Assembly: GCA_905250025.1 (NCBI GenBank)
Contig: CAJNOJ010000037.1
Coordinates: forward strand, 124,001 to 188,000
Source of the DNA: Adineta ricciae
Lineage: Eukaryota > Rotifera > Eurotatoria > Adinetida > Adinetidae
DNA length: 64,000 bases
Direction of reading: 5' to 3'
Shown here in pieces: positions 51,727-64,000 of this stretch. The stretch's first letter is position 1, and each line of letters begins with the position of its first letter. The notes under the pieces were generated by a model. It was given only the letters and a program-made list of their open reading frames with translations. It searched no databases and had not been told where the DNA came from. Position numbers and translations under genes: made by a program.

Positions 51727-54354
51727 TTAATGAGCTGAGTTCGCTTGTGACGGATTAACACCGAGTAACGTAGTTAATGGAGGAATAGTTGGAGAAGCTT
51801 CCGACGACGTTGGATTCTTGTATTTGGGAAAAGCTAGACCAAAACGTGTTTCGATACCTAGAGATTCATCATAGGAAAATAAGTTGAGTTTAATGCAATT
51901 TTCTAACCTTCAAATGTTGCCTGTGCTAGACGGAATCCACCGACATGATCAGGATTAGTCGATAGTATAATCGATGCACGTGACTTAGGCGAATATTGTT
52001 CTTGATCAACGTGTTGTGATCCTTCCAGTTTTCGTCCTTGAAAATCAATATTTAATGCACGTTGAAGTAATTCATATGTTAACAAAGTGAAACCAAATTG
52101 TGGCGATGAACGAAACATACGTGCACCAGCACCTAGATAAGAAAGGATCGATTCATTTTTTTATATTTGTTCATCGATCGTGAGTTTTACCCTTCCAAAA
52201 TGCTGTCCATCCTTCTTCGGCGTAGATTTTTCTAAACGCATCGGTCAAGCCATTGTACTTCGTTTGTCCTTTTCTTGCTTGAACTTGTAAACGAGTCTTA
52301 ACAACATCAGCCGGTGTACAAAGGCCGGCCGCTGGTATACCAGCAAGAAGACCAGAGACGAACAAACTCTTCGGATCGTTATAACCATGTTCATCAGCAG
52401 AGCGTTTCTTCATATGCGCGTAGGCCGGGAAATATATTGCAGAGAATGGAATATCACGAAGAAAACAAGCACGAGCACCTTTGTATAAGCCACGTAAGCC
52501 AAGCTCACGTACGACTTCACTTGCAGCTGGACGACGAACTGATTGGAGTTCACCAGCAACTTGTAAACGAATTTTCACAATTTCCAATGGATTAGTGAAC
52601 GTAACCTAACTCAATTACAGACATGTTTTATCCAAAGTGAAAAATGCTGTTTTACTTGTGAAGCACCGGCACAACCACCAGCAACAATTTCAGCCCAGAG
52701 AGGTATACTTCCATCGGCAAGAGTTAATCTATCACGAATAAAATCATTTACAGTTAATTTGATAGCTTTTTCCGGTGCAACACCAACCAATTGTGGAATT
52801 AAACCTGAATAATACTCAATCACACATCAATTTCTTTTATTCATCCCATCTTACCTCGATATAAACCAAAGATACCTTCGTGACGAACAACTTTTTTAAA
52901 GCAATCTATCGAGTTTCGATATAAACGTTCACCGACAATACTCGTGCTGCGTTGATTTTGCATACGAGTTTTAACTATACAAAGCATTTAAACCAGTCAG
53001 TCTAATTCATTATCGTTTAATCAATCTTACCAAGATCAATAGGATAGACAGCTGTAGCACCGACAGCGCCAGCGATACTACCTAAATAAGAAATCGTTCG
53101 ATTATCTATGGAATCTGCTTAGACATCAAGATTTTACCCAGTCCAAATCGATAGCCACTCTCTAAAATTTTCATGAGAACAGATTGATGTTCAACTTTAT
53201 AGTGCTCGTCGACAATTTCTGATCGTAGACGATAAGGCAAAAGATGTTCATTAGCAGATATAACATCAAAGTCATGTAGTTCAACATATTCAGTCGAAAC
53301 ATCTTTTCCGCTAGCTTTCTGGTGCAATAAACGTGTAACAGCAAATAAAATATCGATTTGTATAGGTGTGGTTCGTGGAAAATGTTGAGCTTCTGTAAGA
53401 AATTCATCTTTGGTAATCACTGACGATTTGTATGTATGTGCTTTTTTTTCACATATTGAAAGGTAGATTTTTCTCATCGATTCAACGTTGGATAACAATT
53501 GTAAGAAAGCTGTAAAGTATGGATAGGATATTTGATTTGGTAATGCTGTTGATGTGGATAATCGAACGACATCAACTAAGTTTGTAGAGATGAATTCTGA
53601 TAGTTGATATTGTCGTAGTTCCTTTAATATCAGTTCGAAATTCTTCAACGATATGTAGCCAACATTCGCTTTATCGAATTTACGAAAGATCTGAGTAGTT
53701 TGTTCGTCGATGAAATCTAGTGGGAAAAGAAAAAATGACTGTAGGGAAGACGAATTTTGATTGTTTTACCAAGAAGAATTTGAGTGAATTCTTTATAAGT
53801 TATATGTCGTTGACGATTGACGCCGAAATGCATTCGGACAAATTCAGAATCGAAATTGAAAGGAAATTCTTTGAATTGTTTAGTTGCAGTGACGACATAT
53901 TGAAAATCATCGAAGGTAATAAAACCTTGCCCGTGTCGATCGAATAGCTGAAAAGCAATACGATACAACGAATCGGATGCAGTTAGTAACGATTCGAAAT
54001 TAGCAAATTCCGTTATAGTAATCTCTGTAAAGATAAAGATTCGATGACAATAACGGAAAAATGAATGGAATACTTTGATCCTTATTTAAGTCTACCAACG
54101 AGGCAAGAATATTCAATGTTGTTGGATCAATATTATCTCCTTTTAAGTATCCGAGATAATCTTGTAAGAATTCATTTGGGGTCATATAACGTTGGCCAAG
54201 ATGTTCGTGATGGGCATAACGATTGAATACAGATGATAATTCATCTTGATTAGTTGATGTTAGTTGTCGTGCTAGATCGAAACATATTCAGTGAGGATTT
54301 TCATTTTTAACGATTATATTTACGTTGAACGGAATCTTTTGCATTCGGCGGCAT
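51727..54354 (-). CDS. Mitochondrial calcium-regulated aspartate/glutamate carrier (aralar/citrin, SLC25A12/13 type)
   Basis: Inner-membrane antiporter exporting aspartate for glutamate plus a proton, part of the malate-aspartate shuttle, activated by cytosolic calcium. Exon 1 starts [10 protein letters not shown] at 54354 and joins to the EF-hand region ([53 protein letters not shown]). The carrier half has three repeats with signatures [13 protein letters not shown] (about 53000-53050), [15 protein letters not shown] (about 52570) and [20 protein letters not shown] (about 52260-52320). [20 protein letters not shown] and [15 protein letters not shown] are aralar-specific blocks. The tail after [20 protein letters not shown] ends SQANSAH and TAA at 51727-51729. 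All family modules are present. It is divergent from the desaturase gene. Confidence 0.95.
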
Positions 54355-54858
54355 CGTTTTATTCTTATTTTTTTGCTCTGATTTATTGTTTTACACAAAA
54401 TACGAAAGCGATGGAAGAAAATACCAATGTGACCTCTGATAGACAGACGAAGGTACGTACGTTCTTTCAAATGGTTGTAGTTGTAATCATATCACTTTCG
54501 TTTCACGTCGACAACGCATGTGCGTGTGCGGCAATGTGACTTGGCGACATCTTTAACATTATCCATCAGCGTAAATAGATGTTTCCTTCACGTTCTGGAA
54601 CATGTATTTACATGGAAAGAAAGATTCTTAGTGCGAATAAAACGAAGAAAAAAACAACGGCAGCGCCACATACTTCCTGAAAAAAAAACAGCCAGTTGTA
54701 ATCGTACTCATTCACTCGAATACATTTGCTTTGGATGCTTATCAGTTGCGTACATTAATTATCGCAAACTAGAGCTCGTTTTTTATTTACCAAAAACAAA
54801 AAATATATAACAATTTGTATTCTAGTATATTTAAGATTAGTTTCCAACAGAAGATCAA
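54355..54858. promoter_or_regulatory. Probable shared divergent promoter region
   Basis: About 500 bases separate the start codons of the carrier (-) and the desaturase (+). Short frames here lack domains. Both promoters and 5' UTRs must lie in or near it; no specific element could be identified with confidence. Confidence 0.4.
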
Positions 54859-56378
54859 ATGGGAAAGGGTAGCCATAACACACGTATTGAAAAACATGAG
54901 GAACAACAAATCGATGCATCATCGCCTCATCGTTTGCCAACGCTGTCGGAAATCAAAGTTAAGATACCATCGCATTGTTTTCGTCCGACCGTTCGAGAAT
55001 CGATGACCTATGTTGTTAAAGATGTCATCTATGTTGCACTGGCATTCTTGGTTATGTGGCAAATTCAAAAGAACTTTCAGTTTGGTTTTTTGCTCTTTCC
55101 TCTCTACTGGTACATTCAAGGTGCGTGTTATGTTTGACGTCAATTGATCACATCCTTTTTGCGCGTTTGTTTAGGCACACTCTATACATCACTTTTCGTC
55201 CTTGGACATGATTGTGGACATGGAAGTTTCAGTTTCTATCCCTTATTAAACGACATTGTTGGTAAGGAATGAATACGTCTCGCTTCAAGAACAAAAAATC
55301 AACGGATTTTCTTCTAGGAACTATCTTACACACTTGGATCTTAGCGCCGTATTACACCTGGAAGGTAGTTTTTACTGAATGAAGGAAGTTTGTTACTATT
55401 GAGAAATGTATATTCTAGCTAACACATAACCATCATCATAAGAATACAAATAATATTGATAAGGATGAAGTTTTTTATCCACATCGGGGTGAACCATATG
55501 AACCATCGATTAGTGATGATATTTTCTTCTGGTTTCCCGGTATTGGTTGGTTCTATTATATAGTCTATGGCTATGCACCAAGAACAGTTAGCCATTTCAA
55601 TCCAGTAATTGCATCTATTTAGTTTTCAACATTATTTTCTACTAAATTCTATTTCCATTTCAAGTTTCAACCCATCTTCTATGATCGACACTTCTTTGGT
55701 GTTTGCTCATCGCTAGCTGCTTATTTGGGAATGGTAATTATCTATTGTTCTAAATTTCAAGATTATCATCTATGCATATTCACTACTTGTAGTGTTATCT
55801 AATGTATTTGCATGCCTGCACCTACGGTTTTGTCACTTTATTTGTCTATCATCTTATTCCGGTATGCATTTTTGCTTCTTATATGGTAATCATAACAATG
55901 TTACATCATACGGAAATGTAATGTATTGCCTCTTGGATTGTTCTTTGTAACCGAGAGGAAACTTCTTTTAGTGATGTTCCATGGTATGCTGATTCGGAAT
56001 GGAACAATGTCAAAGGTCAACTTTCAACTGTTGATCGTCACTATGGCTATGCGCATTCAATCATTCATTCAATTGGTACACATCAAATCCATCATCTTTT
56101 CACCAAAGTACCACACTATCATTTAGGTAAAACTTTCTTTATCGGTATTCTTCTTCAACTTGCTCATCTTTCCTCTCTCGTCGTTTTCAGAAGAAGCAAC
56201 GGAACATTTTCGTCGCACATTTCCTGAACTAGTTCGTTTTCATGACGAACCCGTTTTATCTGCGTTTGCTCGTATGTGCAAGATCTTTCTCGCACAACGA
56301 AGCATGGCTGAAGACGTTCGAGTGTTTACCTACACGGAAGATGGTAGCAAAAACAACAAGAAGAAGTACTCGGACTAG
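54859..56378 (+). CDS. Membrane fatty acid desaturase (delta-12/omega-3 type)
   Basis: About 385 residues over nine or so exons with introns near 50 bases. Starts [10 protein letters not shown] at 54859. Three His boxes expected of di-iron membrane desaturases are present: GHDCGHGSF (about 55207-55233), HNHHHKN (about 55426-55446) and GTHQIHHLF (about 56076-56102). Membrane helices flank them ([31 protein letters not shown]). Spacing and boxes match the plant/nematode/protist delta-12 and omega-3 group, which introduces double bases-independent methyl-end unsaturation in oleate or linoleate; regiochemistry cannot be read from sequence. The C-terminus ends NNKKKYSD, lysine-rich as in some ER-resident enzymes. 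AATAAA lies at 56399. Confidence 0.92.
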
Positions 56379-56398
56379 AATTTCGTTTGTGACATCCT

Positions 56399-56404
56399 AA
56401 TAAA
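56399..56404 (+). terminator. Polyadenylation signal AATAAA of the desaturase gene
   Basis: Canonical hexamer about 20 bases after the desaturase stop; the ferroportin start is about 240 bases further on. Confidence 0.5.
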
Positions 56405-56641
56405 TCGTCTTTTCTTTGTCGTCAAAAATATTGCAAACAAAACAATCCTTCTCTTGTCATTTAGTTTCCTAGAAGCGATCATTTTCTTTGAAAAAGAACA
56501 AAAGCAATTTTGAGAAAGAAAAATGAAATTCTGTTTATTTTTTTTTCTTCAAACAATAAAAATGAATCAGTCCTAGATAAAAAAAGAAAAAAAACGCATT
56601 TTCTTCATTCTTGTTCAATGTTTGTACTTTTGTAGAACAAA

Positions 56642-58635
56642 ATGACAGATAATCAACTAGCTGAAATCGAAATAATCGATAAGACGAAATCAAAATATGG
56701 TATAACAATCGTTCTTTTCACAAACACAAAAAGGCCAAAAGTTTTTTTCTAGACAAAACCAAAATCTATCTCTATATTGCTATGACTCTCTCATCTTGGG
56801 TAAGTCTACTGACTTGAGTATTATTCATGACGAACGTCTCTCGTCTAGGGGGATCGTATGTGGCACTTTGCTGTCGGAATTTATTTCATATCTTTGAATC
56901 CAACAAACCTTCAGGGAGTAGCTGTTAATGGTGTTGTACTTAACCTAGCAGTGATTCTATTTGGTACAGTGATTGGTGTTTGGATTGATCGAAATCCTCG
57001 ACTACCAAGTAAACGTTCTTCAGGCACTCGCCGATCGGTAGTTCATGTGTATTTCTAGCTCTTCGGAAGATATTAGTCATTCAAAATCTTTCCGTTGCTC
57101 TCATGGCTGTTCTAGTTGTTATCGCTCTCTATGATCAGTCGAGTATATCAGGGGGATGGATAATTCTCATTCAAGGTCTCCTTATTGCAATTGGTATTAT
57201 CGCCACATTGTCGAGTATGGCAAGTAAGATTTCTATATCAAGAGATTGGGTTGTGGCTTTGTATGGTTCGAATCGAGACAATCTCGCGTGTAAATATCCT
57301 GTTTCTCGATATGATTGACATTTGTAAACTAGAATTCTACTAGCAACCAATGCTACTCTTCGTCGAATTGATCTGATCAGTAACGTTCTAGCACCAGTGG
57401 CAACAGGTGCGGTGATGACGTTCACACATCGATGGTTTAGCGCTGTCTTTATTGCCTGCTGGAATGTCATCTCACTTGTTTTCGAATGGCTTCTATATAC
57501 AAAAGTGTATAGATCTGCAGAAGATCGTCTATCGACTAAAGATTCATTAAAAACTTCCAATCAAAGTAAAGCAACATAGTATACATATATGAAAGACGCG
57601 ATCTATATGATTGTTTAGAATCATCAGGAGCAGAAGAAAATGCCATAAGAAAGTACAAGCTTGATATTTGCATAGTACGAATCGATTTCATTCTATTTCA
57701 ATAGAATGTTCTCATCGATACAAGGCTTAGGAACGTACAGTTCTCTTTCAGTATGTTTACCTGGTCTCTCACTTGCATTACTCTACATGACTGTTCTAAG
57801 TTTCGATTCCGTAACGCGAGGTAAAGAGGTTACCAAAATTTGCAATTCGATTCTCAGAGGAAATCTTTACTCTTCTAGCATATGTAATCGAAGAAGGTTT
57901 ATCTGAAGTTGTCCTCGGCATATTGAACGCTGCAGGATCAATCATAGGAGTTATCGGAACATTCATGTATCCGGTCTTTGTCAAACGTACTGGTCTTGTA
58001 CGTACAGGTGTCATCGGTTTTTGGTCTGAGTTTTCCATGTTAATTCTCTGTTTATTATCTCTCTTCGTTCATGGATCAACATTTATTCCATATCAGAAGT
58101 ATTTTCCTGATGCCTGCTTTTCCGGCCGAAGAGCAGATTCTTTACACAGTATCAATCTGATTCCGTATTATTGCTCGAAACTGAATTTCTCAGTTCTTTT
58201 GCTTATTGCCGGTATAACATTGAATCGATTTGGTAAAACTTTAACTTTCCACGAAAATCCTGTCATCAAAAGTTGATTTCGCTTTCAGGCCTATGGATTG
58301 CGGATTTAACAGTCAATCAATTACAACAGGAGCGTGTTCCGGAAGAGATACGTGGTCGTATAGGTGGCACTCAAAATTCCTTAAATCAATTTTTCGACAT
58401 GCTTCGCTATATACTCATTATTATCTTACCTGAAATGTCTCAATTCAGCTATCATATTTGTTTATCTGTGTTGTCCGTATTCACTGCTTCGCTAATCTAT
58501 ACAATCTGGTCGTGTTCGCGATCTTCGCAACTCGTTCCACCATCTGCAGATGTTGAAATGTGTGAAACGAATTTGGAATCGTCCAAAACTATTTCCAATG
58601 AAAAACTAGACAATGATAATGATGGTATTAATTAA
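56642..58635 (+). CDS. Ferroportin (SLC40A1-type iron exporter)
   Basis: Plasma-membrane exporter of ferrous iron. The first exon starts MTDNQLAEIEIIDK at 56642; short introns follow. Landmarks: LSSWGDRMWHFAVGIYF (about 56780-56890), FGTVIGVWIDRNPRLP, IQNLSVALMAVLVV, SRDWVVALYGSNRDNLA followed by TNATLRRIDLISNVLAPVATG (about 57350-57410), GLGTYSSLSVCLPGLSLALLYMTVL, AYVIEEGLSEVVLGILNAAG, KRTGLVRTGVIGFWSE, and GLWIADLTVNQLQQERVPEE with RGRIGGTQNSLNQFFDML (about 58290-58400). These blocks and about 12 membrane spans match ferroportin. The residue equivalent to the hepcidin-binding Cys (human Cys326, in KCGLVRTG) is Thr here. The cytoplasmic tail is acidic and ends DNDNDGIN. Confidence 0.93.
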
Positions 58636-59557
58636 TTTTCTGTGATATTTTCTACTGCGCAGCTGTTGATTTGCGTTTTTGCTTATTTTCGTAATTTTAC
58701 ATTGATAGCCAATAATTAAATCTTGTTTTTTAGTCTATACGATCTTTGAAAACTATTTTGTCATGAAATACCCATAATATTGAATACTTCAGTATGAAAC
58801 TATTCTCAAACCTGTAAAATCATTTCATTTTTGTATGATATTATAAACTGTCGAAAACCTAAAACAGTTCCTCACAGCGCGATTCTTTTACAAGGCAGAC
58901 AATATTCGAGAAAGCAGGAAACTCCAAATGCTCGAGGTCGCAGAGAGAATATAGACTGTATTTATATACTATTTTATTCAAATTGAACGAAAAAAAGATC
59001 ACATATGAAACAATAGCAATCAACACATATGTTAACTAACAAACATATGAAAATTGTCGAACAAATTAATTTGCAAATTTCTCAACTTAAATAAACCCAA
59101 ACTATAAACTTATAAATTGAAACAATGATTCTCATCCATACGAGCATCATCCGGTACAGATTGTCCGTTCAACGAACTAAAACGACAAGAAATGATTATG
59201 TTTTGTTTTCGTTAGAAGTCGATATCTAATAGTTGTTCTTCTTTTATAAATAAATAACAAAAAAATGTACAGTATGTTCGAAATGTGACACACACACACA
59301 CACACTCGAAAATAAAGAATATTTTCTTGGAATCGAAAGAGAAAAAAACACACGCAGTGGCCAAAAATAATTTAATCTAGAGTGACTTCTTTTTTTCGCG
59401 TCCGGGAGATCTTATCTTCGTTCATATTGTCGATAATCATCATTGACCTGTACGAATGACGAGGCATATATTTAAAAGCAAAGACGAAAGTTTATCGAAT
59501 ATCTTTCACAACCCAAATGTATTCGAAATGACGCACGAACTCTCTTTTCCGTGTATC
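58636..59557. other. Convergent 3' flanks
   Basis: Region between the ends of ferroportin (+) and Speedy/RINGO (-). It holds a CA repeat (about 59289-59305). A possible extra 3' exon of the Speedy gene lies at about 59380-59450 (see that entry). Nothing else supported. Confidence 0.5.
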
Positions 59558-60385
59558 TTACTTTGTATCATCAATTGGCGATGTTGAAGTGGAAGATGTT
59601 GACGAACAACTCTCGTCATTTGTTGCAATACCATGTTTTTCTCGTCGACTTAATGCCGCCATCGTTTTGTTGTAATCGTATGATCGTTCTCGTTGCCAAA
59701 TCCAATGGTTTGGTTGAACAAGCATGACCTAATCATATGATTTGCATGAGAATATCGAAATATGGGTTCGTTACTTCATCACATTCATCTTTGGAAACTC
59801 GAGCTCGAAAACCTAAGCGAGTCCAGAGATCGTTTTTCTTGGTGAGAAATCGTTTGAAGTCATTTTTGAGATCAACAGATGGACGACCGTCGTTGGTTTG
59901 AAGTGCCCATGGTAATAGGCCATATTTAGCTGTAAGATCTTCTTCAACGGAATCATGAGCTAACCACCTAAATAGAAAACGACGTATGAACTCCGACAAG
60001 CATTTCAGATCGATATTCACAATGCTAAATAAAACGAATCCTTTGTATAATAATTTTCACGTAGCTTTGCTCGCCAAAAATAGATCAATGTCATTGCTAA
60101 TAAATACTAAATGACAAAAGTCACTTAGTTAGATTTTAGAAGGATTTTATTGGTTACTTTATCGGCATGTCGAAAATGTTTATCATATTGGAGAAAATCT
60201 GATATGGATGAGTTATCTATCGAATGTAGAAGTGTGATAATGAGATTCCTTTGTGAGAATGAATAAATACCGATTAAATGAAGAAATAAAGCGACACATC
60301 GACGCAATTTCCAAACTGAATTTTGACGAAGATTTTCTTTATAACGAAGACTTTCTTTATATTTAAACTGGACGTGTTGATTCAT
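59558..60385 (-). CDS. Speedy/RINGO family cell-cycle regulator
   Basis: Cyclin-like activator of CDK1/CDK2 that works without cyclin. Five exons joined by about 50-base introns; start MNQHVQFKYK at 60385. The conserved Speedy core is clear: SISDFLQYDKHFRHADK joins to YLLAMTLIYFWRAKLRENYY, then DSFYLALWLAHDSVEEDLTA, KYGLLPWAL, RFLTKKNDLWTRLGFRARVS, DECDEVMLVQPNHWIWQRER. About 215 residues. The tail is Ser/Thr-rich (ESCSSTSSTSTSPIDDTK). It either stops at TAA 59558-59560 or, because that stop overlaps a good donor (GTAAGA), splices to a short exon ending near 59380. Lies upstream of and on the same strand as the PP1 gene's downstream flank. Confidence 0.88.
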
Positions 60386-61769
60386 TGTAGGGGATTGATG
60401 GAACTGACGCAGGCGTGTCAGGACTAGTAGAGACAGAGAGAAAGAAGAAAACGATATATATTGAGGAAAACGGTTCGCTCTTATAGATTTCTTTTCGAAC
60501 AAATAATAAGAACACGTGGAGTTGAACAGGAAGAAAAAAGAGAAAATCAGTTCAGACTGTAGAGTGAAAAGGTCTACCCTATGCTCATCTCAAATGAAAA
60601 CAAGTTCGAGCGATTTCCATAGACGACACATTCACGAGACAAATATCGGTCGTCGAATTCATTTGATTTCGTCTATAGATTAACATCATCGATCATCATA
60701 GTGCAATTTTGAATGAGTTCGAATCAAACTAGAGTTAGCAATTACAAATCATGACAACAATTAAAATGATCTTATCACCAGAGTGAAAAAAAGAAATGAA
60801 ACCTTGCATTTTAACAACTGTTTTTCGACTCGATGCACATTTTTGCATTTGCTAAATCATTCGTTTTGCTGTAATAAAAACTACTGTCGTTAAATCAGAT
60901 CAGATCGGATTACAGAACATTAACAAAATCGTTCGACAATATATTTTTAGCCGAGATAAGTGATTAGTCATTCAATTTCTTTACTCCTTGAGTGTGATAC
61001 ACGTCGTTCTTTTGCTACCTGACCTTTCATACTGATCATCGATGCATGTTCATGTTTAATCATGTTTTTTTTTCAAGTTCGTGTCCCTTCCAGACTAATC
61101 CGCATTCTCTACGCATTTCAGTTGAGTATTTAGAAAAACACACATGCTACTTCAATCCTTTTTTGTTTTTATTCTTCTCAAATAGAAGTCACACACACGA
61201 AAGGAAAAAAGATGGCTGACAATAAGTTGTTCTAATGAAGAGAAAGAAAAAGAGCAAAGAAAATTTAATTGGCGTATACACATTCATCTTTCGTTGGTTG
61301 TATATTGTCCAGCCATAGACATCAACTTCATCAAATCGCATAGATCTATATGGTCCAGAAGAAGTAAAAGGAAAAGAAGAAGAACACATGAAATCGATTG
61401 GACAGAGAGTTTTTCATTGATGTTGGGCTCGAAGAAAGAAAAAAGCCAAACAACTGACAAAGATGACAATAACAACAACAAGAGTGAGAGAGAGGGGGAG
61501 CAAAAAGAAAATGAAATATATATGAATGATAGTTCTAGTAAATATATGAATATAGAAAGAAGAAAGGTATGTACGTGCGCGTACAAACTGATGATTTTTG
61601 ATTATATACAAAAGACGAATGATGTCTACGTTGCTGATTTAGTTAAATAAGATTATGCAACCGGAAAGGGAAAAATAGAAGCGCGAAGAGTAGGGTTGAA
61701 AAAGAAAAGCAGAAAGATATAATGTCTTCATTGTTATTTCGTGTATAAAAAACGTTTCGTTGCACAGGT
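60386..61769. other. Non-coding interval
   Basis: About 1.4 kb between the Speedy and PP1 genes, both on the minus strand. It should contain the Speedy promoter and the PP1 3' UTR. Short purine-rich frames occur but none is convincing. Confidence 0.5.
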
Positions 61770-63141
<1,372 letters not shown>

Positions 63142-63942
63142 TTAAACAATAATACGAGACAAAGGTATTAACAATAAATGATAATTTTGAGTCGGACGGG
63201 AATAAGGAAAAAAGTCTTCTAGTTGCTTTTTTTGTTCTGGTTTTTCTCAGAGATTTTTCGACATTTTTGCCCTTTTTTTTCTAGTTGATGATTGAATAAT
63301 ACACTAATTATCGAGAAAAATATTTCTGCTCTCTCTATGATCTATAAGTTTCAAAACAAAATTATGCGAAAAGAACATGAGAAATAACAAGATGCGTGGC
63401 CATTTCTAACGGTATCGATACTCTTTTTTGAAGACATAAAAACAAATACATACACACACTGTCTCTGTCTAGATGCAAACGACTAATGAAAATGACTTTC
63501 TCACAAAATCACATGTGCGCGTGAAAATGTTTGAGTAGACTTCGGATGACTAGTTTTCCGTATTTTTCTGTTTTTCGATAATTCATTTGACGAGACGAGT
63601 CAGCTATGCACTTTAGTCAACACCGCGATGGAGAACAGAAGAACTGTTTTGATTGACTGCCGAACAGCCAATGATCTTTTTCGAAGTAATTTTATTTATG
63701 AATATTACTTTATTTCAGATTTTGTATTTCAAAGGAAATAGATGTTTTGTTCAAATAATAAATTATTCCAGTCAACATGAGCAAATGCATTTGTTGACAT
63801 GTACGAGATGGTATGAAAACGGGAAGAATCCTGTGTACTCATTCTTGTCAAACATATTTACATAAATAATCGCGATGTTTTTCGAACTAATATTATGATT
63901 ATATGTGTTGATGAAGCAGAAATCTATGTTTTTATATTTTAG
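63142..63942. other. Non-coding right-end region
   Basis: Upstream flank of PP1 (-) and of a possible gene starting at 63943 (+). No coding exon supported. Confidence 0.5.
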
Positions 63943-63980
63943 ATGAATGGTGAGAACAGTGATGGAAGTAGTAATGAGCG
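63943..63980 (+). CDS. Possible first coding exon of a gene running off the right edge
   Basis: A T-rich acceptor-like TATTTTAG (to 63942) is followed by ATG and MNGENSDGSSNER, then a donor GTAAAG at 63981. Layout fits a first coding exon after a 5' UTR intron, but 13 residues cannot show homology and the rest is outside the window. Confidence 0.3.
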
Positions 63981-64000
63981 GTAAAGTAGTTCATTTGTCT

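Overview
The window looks like nuclear DNA from a small invertebrate animal. It is AT-rich, and coding stretches are cut by very short GT-AG introns, mostly 45-60 bases. The gene set is metazoan: perlecan, polycystin, ferroportin, Speedy/RINGO, PP1, an aspartate/glutamate carrier, a poly(C)-binding protein and a neuropeptide precursor. Intron size and compactness fit a bdelloid rotifer (inference only; no marker gene proves it). Exon chains below were joined by hand from frame, splice sites and family motifs, so some terminal exons are uncertain.

Layout. 1-946 (+): 3' end of a C2H2 zinc-finger gene. 3493-5019 (-): three-KH PCBP gene. 5020-12600: long non-coding stretch. 12601-13067 (+): neuropeptide precursor releasing three short L-amide peptides. 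14368-19618 (-): polycystin-1-like receptor/channel with GPS, PLAT and a polycystin channel but no recognisable large ectodomain. 19605-21914 (-): four tandem genes for small single-pass membrane proteins. 22661-35744 (-): perlecan-type matrix proteoglycan, with a further Ig chain that may be its C-terminus; it contains a gap flanked by an artefactual repeat. 35745-40042: non-coding, with a second artefactual duplication around a single N. 40043-40653 (-): predicted myristoylated, His-rich protein. 41110-42525 (-): GT61-type glycosyltransferase. 44380-46475 and 46868-47972 (+): two genes I could not assign. 50003-51366 (+): type II membrane protein resembling exostosin-like glycosyltransferases. 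51727-54354 (-): mitochondrial aspartate/glutamate carrier, divergent from 54859-56378 (+), a fatty acid desaturase. 56642-58635 (+): ferroportin. 59558-60385 (-): Speedy/RINGO. 61770-63141 (-): PP1 catalytic subunit. A possible first exon of another gene lies at the right edge.

The genes are mostly unrelated neighbours and I see no dedicated multi-gene pathway. The most interesting items are the neuropeptide precursor, seven frame-preserving micro/mini-exons in perlecan, the cluster of small membrane proteins beside (and overlapping) the polycystin gene, and the absence of a perlecan LamG region.
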